From contig OZ234496.1 of NCBI GenBank assembly GCA_965153455.1, positions 11,493,863 through 11,557,862 of the forward strand: 64,000 bases of DNA, given 5' to 3'. Shown piece by piece: positions 12,632 through 23,869 of this stretch. The translations under genes and the position numbers were made by a program. The notes beneath the pieces were generated by a model, which saw only the letters and a list, made by a program, of their open reading frames with translations, searched no databases and was not told the DNA's origin. Source of the stretch: Sphagnum compactum. Lineage: Eukaryota; Bryophyta; Sphagnopsida; Sphagnales. The stretch's first letter is position 1. Each line of letters begins with the position of its first letter.

Positions 12632-12986
12632 AATGGATGAAATCCTAACGAATGTGGTCAGAATCCTTTTTCATGCCTCACTCGTGCAATAGCAGGTCGA
12701 CACCTGGTCGTTGGTGGTAAGAATTGCCTCATTCGTGCAAAAGAAGGATTATATCCCGTCAATGGATGAAACCCTAATTCCGCAAAACCCTAAACCCCTA
12801 ATGCAGAATCCATGGTTTTGCTGCAGAGTCGGCGTTAGGGGTTTGCTGCTGCTGCTGCTGCATCCCAAGCTTTCTTGTGTATCCTCGGCGTTGTTGTCGC
12901 TGCTGTTGCTACGCAGAGAGGGAAGAGCACGTACAGCAGCGCTCGCGCATGCCGTGTAGATAGTGCTTTGGGAAGTCTGACCAGAA
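12632..12986 (+). promoter_or_regulatory. NOP56 promoter/5' leader with two telo-boxes
   Basis: Two perfect telo-boxes (AAACCCTAA) lie at 12769-12777 and 12785-12793, about 200 bp before the start codon. Telo-boxes are established elements of plant promoters for ribosome-biogenesis and translation genes, which fits NOP56. Two phrases are duplicated within the region: ATGGATGAAAYCCTAA (12632, 12762) and GCCTCAYTCGTGCAA (12675, 12726). An upstream ATG frame (12711-12959) with a CTG-run encoded poly-Leu tract would be an 82-codon uORF if transcription starts before it. The transcription start is not visible. Confidence 0.5.
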
Positions 12987-15900
12987 ATGGTAAGGAGGAA
13001 ATGTCCTCTTCTCTTTGATGTTTACCTCTCTTGCCTTCTTTTTCCTTTCTTTTTCTTTGGTGGGTTTGTTTTTATTTGTGTGCACATCTGGTCTTTGTGT
13101 TGCTGCTTTCTCCTGAGCTGAGCTTCTTCTTGCGATGGCTGAGCTTAGTCTCTTCGGGAGTTTTGCTCTGTCTGTGTGTGTGTGTGTTTTTTGGTTCCTT
13201 CTGGTTGCCGCATCCTTCTCGGTTTTGTGTGGCAGGATTGTCTTTGCGGGGTTTTCAGAACGGGAATTCTGTTTGAAGTTTGTTCTCTTTGAAAAGTAAG
13301 GGTTAGGTGGAGGCGATGGTTGGATGTTTGTGCGCCTCCGGCATTGTAAGGTTTTTTATTCTGACGGAATGGGATTTGGGTCTTTACAGGCGCTGTATTT
13401 GCTGTATGAGTCGGCGTCAGGGTATTCCCTGTTTGAAGCTTATGGACTGGATGAGATAGGCCAGAGTGCAGATGCGGTCCAGGAATCGGTCCTGGACCTC
13501 AATCGTTTTGGAAAAGTGGTGAAGCTGGTTGCATTCAAGCCCTACAGCTCAGCTGCTGATGCTCTAGAACAGTGCAATGCTGTCTCGGAGGGTATGCTCT
13601 CTATCGATTCTTTCTTAGCCTTGTAGGAGACAGACATTGTAGTTCATTTGCTCTGGTGGGACGTTAAAAGGGTTGCATTTTGTTGGCAACAGGAGCAGGG
13701 AAATGAATAGTCCTAACTGGGTTTATGCTCAAGTGTGCAAATTTCCATTTGTGTGGGGGATTGCGTCTCTGTTATTCTGAGCTTGGTTTGATCGCGCAGG
13801 GATATTGACACAGGATTTGCACAATTTCCTGGAGTTGAACTTGCCTAAGGTTAAGGTGACCAAGAAGGCCAAGTTTAGTGTTGGGGTTGCTGAGCCGAAG
13901 TTGGGCTCTGCAATCCTGGAAGCAACACATATTCCCTGCCAGAGCAATGACTTCGTTCAGGAGTTCCTCAGGGGCATCAGGCTTCATTTCAATCGGTTCA
14001 TCAAAGATCTCAAGGTAGTAGTCACTGTCAAGAAGTCTTACTCTCTAGCATACTGTGAAATGTACTCTCTTTGCTTGACTTTGCTTGCCCATGAGTAACC
14101 CATCTTTAGCACTTCAGAATTATCTTCGCTTTGCTTTCCCATGAGAAAGCCCATCTTTAGCTCTTTAGAGATTTCACTTGAGAACAACACTATGGACCTT
14201 TCCTGGTCCATCTAATCTTCGAAACTCTACAATGCAGTTGTTGGAATCCTACGCAAAGGACAACATTGATAATTCCCTTTGGAATTTTGAAAATGTTGTA
14301 ACATGGTTTACAATCAGGACTCCACTTCTTTGGGCTCAATAGTGGTCTGAGGTTGCTGACTTAACTTGGTGTGGCAGGATGGAGATTTGGAGAAAGCACA
14401 ACTGGGGCTTGGTCACAGCTACAGTCGTAGCAAGGTCAAGTTCAATGTCAATCGAGTTGATAATATGATCATCCAAAGCATCAGTTTATTGGACACGCTT
14501 GACAAAGATGTCAACACTTTTTGCATGCGGATCAGGTGATCTATTTGCTCTTAAACAGTATAATTATTGTAGGACAGCTCAATATCAGAGGCGTCTTCCT
14601 CTGTCTGTGCATTTCTCTGACTAAGAATTCTATTTGTGAATACTTGGGTTGGTTTTTTTTGTTCTTCCAACTATTATTCTTTCTTTTTTATTGAGTTTAT
14701 CCCTTGTCTATTTTGCATTACATTGTGATAAAGTGGTTCTTTTTTTGCATTCATGAATATCCTGATCCAGGCTTGCATCTGCTGGATGACAGACCTTATG
14801 AAATCTTGTGGAGTCGTCTATAGGGTGGGGCAATTGTTGCTGTGAAATATTGATGGTCTAAATTGTTTTTGGGTTTGTTTGTTGGGTGTGATAGGGAATG
14901 GTATTCATGGCATTTTCCAGAGATGGTGAAAATTGTGAATGACAACTACATGTATGCCAAGCTAGTAAAGTTTGTGAAGGACAAGAAAAGTCTCACTTCT
15001 GACTCATTGGAAGTGATTTCTGAGATCACTGGTGATGAAGACAAGGCCCGAGAAGTTATAGAAGCTGCAAAGGCCTCAATGGGTAGGATTCTTCCCAGCA
15101 AAGCAAAAGCTAAGGGTTTGGTTTTTCTCGTGCTGGACTTTCTATTTTACCTTGAATCTAAGAGTTGGAGGGACAAAGGACCTGAATCATTGTATGTTCT
15201 ATGTGTCCAGGCCAAGATATTTCACCAGTGGATTTGATAAACATCGAACTGTTTGCACAAAGAGTGATAGCATTGGTAGAGTACCGCAAGCAATTGCATT
15301 CCTACTTGGTCTCAAAGATGCAAGATGTGGCCCCAAACTTAGCTGTGCTGATTGGTGAGATGGTTGGTGCCCGTCTCATTTCTCATGCTGGGAGTCTTAC
15401 CAACCTGGCAAAATATCCTGCATCAACTGTACAAATACTGGGTGCAGAAAAAGCATTGTTCAGGTATTGTTCCAGTCACGGTCTTAAATATTTTATGATG
15501 TCTTTGATTTCTTATTTTGCATTTTGTTGTGTAACTTCCAAATCCTAATTAATGTGCAGAAGTGGTTTAGATGGCTGATTTGCAGTGTGAGAGTTCGTAC
15601 ACTTTACTGGAGAAACATTTTATTTTGAGTGGTTTTTTGGCTACTGGATTAAGAAGTTAGAAACTTGTTTCATGAGTTTCCAAGCTGCATGAAACTCGGA
15701 GTGTCGTGATTCAGCATTTCTTTCCATATCTTATATATCCTGAGATGTCTGTAACCTTCAGATTGGGTTGTCTCTCAATCTTTTCTGGTTGAGTTGAATC
15801 CTAAATGTGGAGAAGTTCTCAGTACATATGAAGATGTTTGTTCTACTTCTCATGTACCATGATTCTTATGCATGCAGGGCTTTGAAGACCAAGGGGAATA

Positions 15901-17791
15901 CACCCAAGTATGGCTTGATTTTCCATTCTTCTTTCATAGGAAGGGCGTCCACAAAGAACAAGGGCCGTATTTCACGATATCTCGCCAACAAGTGCTCCAT
16001 TGCATCTCGCATTGATTGCTTCTCTGGTCAGTTCATTTCATGGGGTCTCTAGCTCCATTTTGAGGATGCCAGTCATGTGGACCAGTTTTCCTTGCTCTCT
16101 TTCCCTCACTATCTGTCTCTTACATGGAAACTGTTGTGTCAACTGGACTCATTGGACTACCCTTGTATGTGAAGGCCTGTATCAAGATACTGTCTGTGAT
16201 TCCAACATTTATACCAGTTGGTTGGTAGTTGACCTGCATGTTGGGCAATGACCTGGTTGCAGAGACAAACTCAAGTGCATTTGGGGAGAAGTTGAAGGAG
16301 CAGGTTGAGGAACGGCTTGATTTTTATGACAAGGGAATTGCACCACGCAAGAACATTGATGTTATGAAAGAGGCCATAAAAAATAATGAAGAGAATGCTG
16401 GTGTTGGGCATCCAGAGCCTACAGTTGCTGATGCGGAAATGGTTGATGCTGAGCCTGCTTTACCAGAAAGTAAGTTACACTAACCACACCAGTATAATTT
16501 TTTTTTAAAAATTAAATGTTTTTTGAAAGATGTATTTAAAATATTTAAAAACTATTCTTCAAAAAACAATGAAAAAGTAGTGGTCTAAGGGGGCACATGT
16601 GGCTCCTAGCATGGTTGGACCCATGAGCTCAAATGAGCCAAAATCTATCTCAAAATGTCAAATTTTCTGTAATTCTTGGTACATATGTTAATGTGGTGTC
16701 ACTTTAATGGCATGTGAATCATGGAAAATTGTGCTTATTAAATAATATGAATGTTGAAACATCTAAATTGAATCACCAAATGTTCCAATTTCATATTGGG
16801 TGAAAGCATGAAATAAGGAGCCAGTCATGCCAAAGTTAAAGTCCTTTCCAAGGACCGCATTTTCCACACGGTAGTTTTCTATGGGTTTATATTGCATTTT
16901 TCACATAGTTTTTCAAATTGAATATCAAATTTGAAGTCAAATATGACATATAACATGATAAAACTCAATTTGTCTTGCATCAAGCCTTACATTATAATCA
17001 AATCTATAACTTTACCTTGAACCATGATTACAAATTCAAAACTATAATAGTGCTTAAGGATGTTTAAATATCAAAATCTAGAAGGGTATATGAAGAAATG
17101 TATTGGTTAAGTAACCTGAACTCATGTTTTGGTGCGATATAGATGTTCACACCTTCCTGCAATACTTCATAATGTTAGTAAGGGGTCTGGAATTCAGTTT
17201 CCAAACAGCTGCTTGTCTCAAATGATCCCATCTTTCTATCTTTTGATCTATTATTTCTTTCCTGGAAGGAAGCATGTTCCTTGTTGAATGTTTAAGAGTA
17301 CAGCTGTCTATGCTAGTGCTCTACAGGAATTTCCTCCATCTAGAACTGTGACACTCAATTCGGTCTTCTGTGTGATAGCAGATGGGGACAAAAAGAAGAA
17401 AAAGAGGAGGAAAACTGCAGAAGCTGATGGAACTGCAGCAGCTGTTCCAGATGCCAATGGGAAGGCAATGGAGATAGCTGTGGTGGATGCAGAAGCAAAT
17501 GGAGAAGCAATCCAAGAGAAGAAAACAAAGAAGAAGAAGAAGGTTGAGATTCAGGAGGCTGTGGAAACACCTGTGGTGCAAGTGGTAGGCAATGGTGAGG
17601 AGTCACAAGAGAAGAAGAAGAAGAAGAAGGTTGAGAATGAAGAGGCCGTGCCTGCTGTTTCAGAACTGAAGAAGTCCAAGAAGCATAAAACTGCTGGTAA
17701 TGAGGAAGTGGAAGCAAGCAAAGCAAACCCAGTGACACCTATCACAGAAAAGAAAAAGAAAAAGAAGAAAAACCAGCAGGAAAATGAGTAG
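12987..17791 (+). CDS. NOP56: nucleolar protein 56 (box C/D snoRNP core protein)
   Basis: NOP56 pairs with NOP58 and fibrillarin on box C/D snoRNAs in the nucleolus and guides rRNA 2'-O-methylation and pre-rRNA processing. Coding exons read from the sequence: 12987-12989, 13390-13591, 13800-14014, 14378-14535, 14895-15082, 15211-15463, 15878-16026, 16263-16469, 17382-17791. All introns are GT-AG with consistent phases, giving 594 codons plus TAG. The N-terminal domain ([20 protein letters not shown]) runs to about residue 140. The NOSIC/Nop domain follows, with [17 protein letters not shown] near 155 and [20 protein letters not shown] near 333. A Lys-rich acidic tail with several K5-K7 clusters runs from about 460. 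Length and order match plant NOP56. The start was fixed by ATG/GTAAGG followed by CAG/GCGCTG, giving MALYLLYE, as in the family. Confidence 0.95.
14079..14178 (+). repeat. 50-bp tandem duplication in NOP56 intron 3
   Basis: Two adjacent, slightly diverged copies share CTTTGCTTKCCCATGAG and CCCATCTTTAGC, offset by 50 bp. The repeat is intronic and short, with no sign of function. Confidence 0.6.
16470..17381 (+). other. long AT-rich intron 8 of NOP56
   Basis: At 912 bp this is the longest intron of the gene. From about 16497 to 17100 its composition changes to the AT-rich style of the intergenic DNA, which suggests an inserted, now unrecognisable repeat. Clean donor (A/GTAAGT) and acceptor (GATAGCAG) sites remain. 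The downstream exon starts with the Lys-rich tail. Confidence 0.5.
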
Positions 17792-20500
17792 GGGCATCTA
17801 GGGTGGGGTGCTGATGATATAGAGGATACTTTGAAGGGAAAAAGCTTGCAAGGAGTTTTTAACCTGCGGGCTGTGGCTTCTCTGTTTTTTGTCAGTGGAT
17901 AGTGACTCTGGAGCATAAGCAGGCTCTCCTGAATTTCTTTGAATTTGTTTCTTAGGATAGCCAACTACTGGTACTATCAATCAGAGATGTATGAGAACCA
18001 GTCAGTTCTTTCTGCCTCATTTCTCTAGATTATGGTTAACATGTCTCTGTTTTCTCACAAATTTGGCCTAACTGGGACATCATTGGTGCTGCAGAAGGTT
18101 TATGGTAGCAAAGGCATCTGAGTATGCAGATCTCTGGTGTCTTAGGTGACAGACTACCCAGTTGGCTCGTTGTAGGCATGGATACAAGATTCATGGTCTT
18201 GGAATGGGAACTATTGCTGTAGTACACATGGTTTGAAATGTTTCATAATGAAGTTGCTAGATTTCAATTATCCTCAACCTAGGCTGATTTTGCAAAATAT
18301 TGTCTCTAGTATATTGCAAAATATTATTCTACAAAGCCATTTTCTGCCTGATTTTGTTGGCAGTAGTATTTTGCCAACAGTTGCCACAGCCTAGACTGGT
18401 GTTGTTTTGTTGCGGATTCAGGGTTTAGGGTTTAGTGTTTAGTGCCTGGTTATTTGATCTGGATGTCCGCATGGAGCCTCAGAATTGGTTGAATTTTTGG
18501 TTTAGTTGAGACACTCAAATGGTGTGCACTTAAATAAGAATGGTAATGGTAACTATGCAGGTTCAGGGAAATAGATATAAATAATTTTTGGATGCGAGGT
18601 GAGTTGCAAAATAACTATTGAATTGTGTCAATGTAACAAGCTGTTGTTACTGCAATCATTGAAGACAATAATGAAGGGATTTTTAATTCAAACTTGGTAA
18701 GAGTGTGGTGTCTGAAACATAAGCAGAAGAAATATCACCCTAGATATCTCCCTGATTTGTAGTGATATGAATCCTTCTCTGAATGTCCTCAGTACTCTAC
18801 TGACCCAGTCAATTAGTTGAAACACCTCTTGCTGTGCCAATGACTTCAAGAACAAGCACTTAAGTAGTTTGTTTCAACATGACGTGGTCACAGATTATCT
18901 CATTTTCTTGCCCCCATTATATGACATGACCTTCTGATCACCATCATACACTTGTAATAGTGATGAAAATGTCTGTTGAATATGAGTTTTGATTAATATT
19001 GTTGAATCTGCCATGCCAGACCTTAATGTAATGGAATGGCCTTGTCCTTGTCCCATGTAGACTTGAATCTTTATACAGATTCCAACATACAGAGACTTGA
19101 ATCTTTATTTTGGTGCAGGCAATATCAAACCTGGTAGACGCAATAGTATATGCCAATATGGACAGAAGAGAGATTGCCACAAAGAAATTTCCAAGGGCAA
19201 GATTCACAAGAAATCAATAATTCTGCCATCCATGGAGTCAGTTCTCAAGCCTCAAACTTGTGGATGTCCTTTGCACTGAAGTGTTGGAGCAGCACCATGT
19301 ACATGATTTTGGCAAGGTTTCCTTCCTTTGCTTACTCTGCAAGGAAGGAAATTACATGAAATGCAGCTTTGCCAGCCTAGTGAGAAAAACCCCCATGTGC
19401 CAAGAACTGTAGGGCAGCAGAGCATTACCCAGTAAAAATGATCAAGACAGGCCAGTATGGTAGGGTGTTCCATTGGTACATCAGAAACTATGGAATGAAA
19501 ATTTCCCACCAGGCAAGTCTGCCCTGTCTCTTGCACAAAGGATGCTTGCCTTCAAGGTCATTCCATAAAAGTGAGGTTGTGTAATGGTAATTGTATTGTA
19601 TTGGATAATGGGAATGGAACTCAGGAGATGTAGTGTACATTCCCCACAAAAAGTTGGCACGACACATCCACTTATGATGTCCACACAGAGGAATCAGGAA
19701 AGAATACAGCGTGGTGGCCTCCATCCCCATTCCCTACAAGTAGTTTGGAGTCATGCTAGAAGATGATCCTTTTGTTGAAAATTTGGAAGAAACTCCCATG
19801 AAGCAAATTTGGTACTATTATAGCTCCTCTTGATGTTTGAGGTTATGGCAAGTTGTTCTCGGAAAGTTGGCAAAAGATGTATGGGTTCAGGTTTCACATT
19901 GGTGGGCAAAGCTCCAAGTTTCCACAATACCCATTATCCAATCATCCATCCTTTTGAGATACATATATGTCCAAAAATAATTCACACATCACTTATGTGA
20001 AAGTTGCTTTGCCTTTAGGGCCACTAAAGCCTTTTTTTAAGATGGAATCTTTCTACCCATTGCAACAAAGCCACAAGCAAATTGGTTTTGCATGTCCTTC
20101 GAACAATGAATAAAAAAGGGACATGTGCATCCACACTTTTTTTGTGGACCGATTAGTTTAAAGTAACCCCACAAAGAAAATGACATCAACAATGAGAACA
20201 TTGTGGGTGGATGGATGGTTCGTGGATAGTACATGATTTCTCATTGCTTGTGATTTCTTGATCAACTTGGGCACTTTTGTAATCATGATTGTTAACTTGA
20301 TGAAGATGCTTAGATTGCATGTGATCCCTTAAGGGTTTTGAACATATTTTTGTACCTACCTAGCATGTATCCATAGTGTTGAATGCAGCTACCCAGTGTG
20401 AAATATGATCTCAACTTTTTCTTCTTTGCACTTACATAAAACCTGATCTAGTTCTAAATGAGTTCACATATAATGAGGTCCACACTACTGTTGTCGTTAT
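17792..20500. other. NOP56 3' flank and intergenic DNA
   Basis: It holds the NOP56 3' UTR; its end cannot be placed. A degenerate telomere-like run (AGGGTTTAGGGTTTAGTG) lies at about 18419. AGACTTGAATCTTTAT is repeated at 19059 and 19093. Base composition is less AT-rich than further on, and several short open frames overlap on both strands (18.9-19.8 kb), but none resembles a known protein. Confidence 0.4.
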
Positions 20501-23500
20501 ATACGGTTTAGGACTTGCGGCCGGTGAAAGTGAAAATGGCTTGGGGAAATTGATCTACATGTAAGTATACATGGCTCAACTAAAAATTGTGTAAATGAAT
20601 AGGGTGGGGTGTGTAAGTTTTAAAAACTGTAAATCCATTTTAAATCATGTAAAACAAAGTAAGTGTAAAACAATTACAGTTAAATTGTTGTACATGGCCA
20701 TCTAAAAATATGTAAAACTATGTATTGTCTACTTGGGGGGTAGTGGAGGGAGTGCCAAAGTTTAAAGAACCATTGGTGATGGGCCAATCTAAGTGGCTCA
20801 CTGCAATATAATAATAAACTAATTATGAAAATAAAAACTTTGGGATGATCATAACTCATTAAAATTAATTAATGTGACTCACAATAAGTACCCAAGGTCT
20901 TGTAAAAAGCTTAGACCAGAAATGGTGATGAACAAAATTAGGAATAGAAATTTTACCCCATTAGTGAGGTGAACAGCATGCACCCAAGATGCACCAAAAA
21001 ATGTGCACCCAAGATATGCCCCAATTGTGTCAAATTTTGTCTCATGTTTCTATACTGACCATAGGTAGGCTAAGAGGAAGCTCTTCCCACATAAATGGTT
21101 TTGGTAGTAAATGCTTATTTTTGGGGTAGTATTAAAAGTATCAAAATTTTGAAGGGCTAATAAAAGCAGCCCATTGCAGAAATAGCATTGAGCTTTGGGA
21201 TGCACCTATTCATTAATGTTTATTTTGCATGGCAAGTCCTTGTAAAGATTGAAAATGGTTTGCATGCAACCAAAGTAGTTAGCATCTTTGATGAGAGGGA
21301 CATTGTCAAGAGTTTAGTTTACTTGCCCAATTAAGTCTCGATTAAATTGATAATAAATTGGGCTAGTGTAGAAAAAAGATTTAGTTTGGAGTTAATGGAA
21401 CCAAGTTCATCGTGAATGAGGTTCCAGATTTTTTGTGTTTGGGGACAAAACCCCCTACTATTGTGTGTGTTTCAAATCACTAAAAAATGATTTGAGTTTC
21501 TAAAGCACACCACTTTGTATGCTACAATTTTATGTGTTTTTGCACTTGTTGCATAACTTTTATTATGTTTAGAAGTTTGGTGTTGCCATTTGAGTTGGAT
21601 TCTCATGATGCTGCGAGTGAGCTGCGCTTTTGGTTCAATGTGTTACACCATGTATGAGGATTTGTTATTTTGTGGTTTATGGTTGTGCATAGCGATAGGT
21701 GTAAATGTTGACATGGTAGTGAATGGAATCATCTTATGAAAAGATGTTGAGATTTCATGATAAAGTTTTTTTTTTTCAATTTTGTGATATTGAAAATGTG
21801 GCAAAATTTTTCAAAAAAAATTCCCAATTATTTTAGTTAGAAAAGACAAATTTTGTCCAAAAAAGCATTACTTGGTATGTATGGAGACCATATAAAAATT
21901 TGGTATGGGTCCTAGTCATCTATATTTGGGGGATTTCTTCATCAAGGTTGAGTAACAATGGGGGAAGTAGCCATAAACAATGGAGATGACAAGGAATGCA
22001 TCTGCATTAAACAGGGTGATGATGATGACAATGTATCAATTGTGGAAAGTGGTGAGGCAATGGAGAGACACACAAGTAATGGTGAAAAGAGACAAATGAA
22101 GGAGATGACATTGAAGTAAACAATTGATACTGTACCTATGACTAATGTTTGGCACTTTTTTGCTGAATATTTATTTATTTATTGGAAAAAAGTTAGCCAA
22201 TTTTAATTTTAAATTTTAATAATTTCAACCAGTTGAAGAAGAAATATGCAAAGTACACCTTTTGTTGGGTATTTGTAATAGTTTTAAACAACTATTTTTT
22301 TCCACAAGTTGGGAGTTTGATTCTCAACATTTTGGGCAAAATATTTTTTTTAAAAAAATATCCTTTTTTCAGCTACACCTTTTGCGAATTATTTTGTGTC
22401 GAAAACATCAGTTGTAGGTAAGGTAATTGCTGGGATAATGGAAATTACAAGATCAAGTCCCAAGCAATGAAGCCATGATGGGACCAACAACTCAACAATG
22501 GGAGGAATGACCAAACAAATGATGTGGCAATGAGACAACAAAATAACAAAATAATAAGTGTTATGATAATTGCATTGTAATGGGGTCAATGAGACAAGCA
22601 GCAAGGATGATGAAAACTAAGGTAGTGTGGTGGGGGACTAGGGGAACATAAAATAAAATAAAATGTTCACCAAGTTTTGAGCCCATTTTATGTTCATTTC
22701 ACATTCTCACCAATATCCCCATTTTTAGGTAGTTGATATTGACATTTTCCAATATCTCAACATTCTACCATTGTCTATAGAAAGTTTAAACATTTTAACT
22801 TTTTAAAAAATGTTTTCTCCTATAGTTGTTGGGTGGGGTTTTTTTTTTTGAATTTTTTTTGAGGCCACACACGTTATCAATATTAAAAACCTATGGTTTC
22901 CAAGTAGGTTATTGAAACAAATTAGGTAATATCCATCAGTAATGCACAAAGATAGGGTATCAAATAACTGGTTGATGATTGTATGTTCTCCTGTCAATTA
23001 TTGGTCAATTATAAGGTTTTTCTAGGAATGTGAAATTATTATTTTAAATCTATTAATTTAAAAATTGATAACCTCCGTATTGAGTTATCCACATAAGTTA
23101 TTAGATTTTTGAATTTTCAATATTTGACTCGTTATCAAATTAAACAATTATTTGAAAAATCCATAACCAATTGGTAGGTTATTAATAACCAACTTAATAA
23201 TTGGGTAAAAATTCAATAACAAGCCAACACTTGTAAAAACCAATGTTGCTTGGATATGGAGATTTGAAGCATTGCTCAAGTTATCTACATGGAATATTTT
23301 CCAAAAACTTATAGCATAAGGATATGCATAAGAAAAATTAAAAATACGTTTGACTAGACGTATATGTATTTTTTTTCATTTAAAAAATTTGGCCAATATG
23401 CAATAATTGGTTTTCAAACTTGGACTAATCACAAAATATGTACAAAGGTTTGGAATACATCTTCAACTTTTGTAATTAATTTTTCCAATCATAGATTTGC

Positions 23501-23860
23501 CTCACCAAAGTAGAATTGTTTTTGCAAAACCAATAATGTGTGGGGGAGTTAAACCTTGGTTCTTTAAATAACCCTACCCAATGTAGCACAAGTTTCTTGC
23601 CCCAGCCACACCCCACATACACCACACCTAACCCACACCACAACCAAAAGCCATCCCTATTGTTGATGAACTCCACAAATAAACTTTATATGAACAAAAA
23701 GACCAAGTTGTTAATTCTTTGAATTACAAACTGTCATTCAAATTTTGCAATCCTAGAATAAAAACAAGAACAAATTTTGAGCCCAACTTGCCAAATCAAT
23801 CATTGTCCGACTCCAATTACTCAAAAAATTTGAATATTCAATCAAATCATAATTATTTTT
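20501..23860. other. AT-rich intergenic DNA
   Basis: No gene recognised. Between about 22860 and 23230 the words GGTTATT and AATAACC recur in both orientations, including the perfect palindrome GGTTATTAATAACC near 23178, so the stretch can fold. A coding-like phrase near 21950-22130 has no recognisable domain. Confidence 0.4.
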
Positions 23861-23869
23861 AGCCAAGGA

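Noticed and set aside
12990-17381. Box C/D snoRNAs in NOP56 introns
   Set aside because: I looked for RTGATGA and CTGA boxes with terminal pairing in each intron and saw no convincing pair.
17321-17964. Minus-strand ORFs rich in Leu, Ser and Phe
   Set aside because: They are the reverse of the Lys-rich tail exon of NOP56.
18419-18445. Interstitial telomere block
   Set aside because: Only two perfect TTTAGGG-type units followed by a degenerate one; too short to claim.
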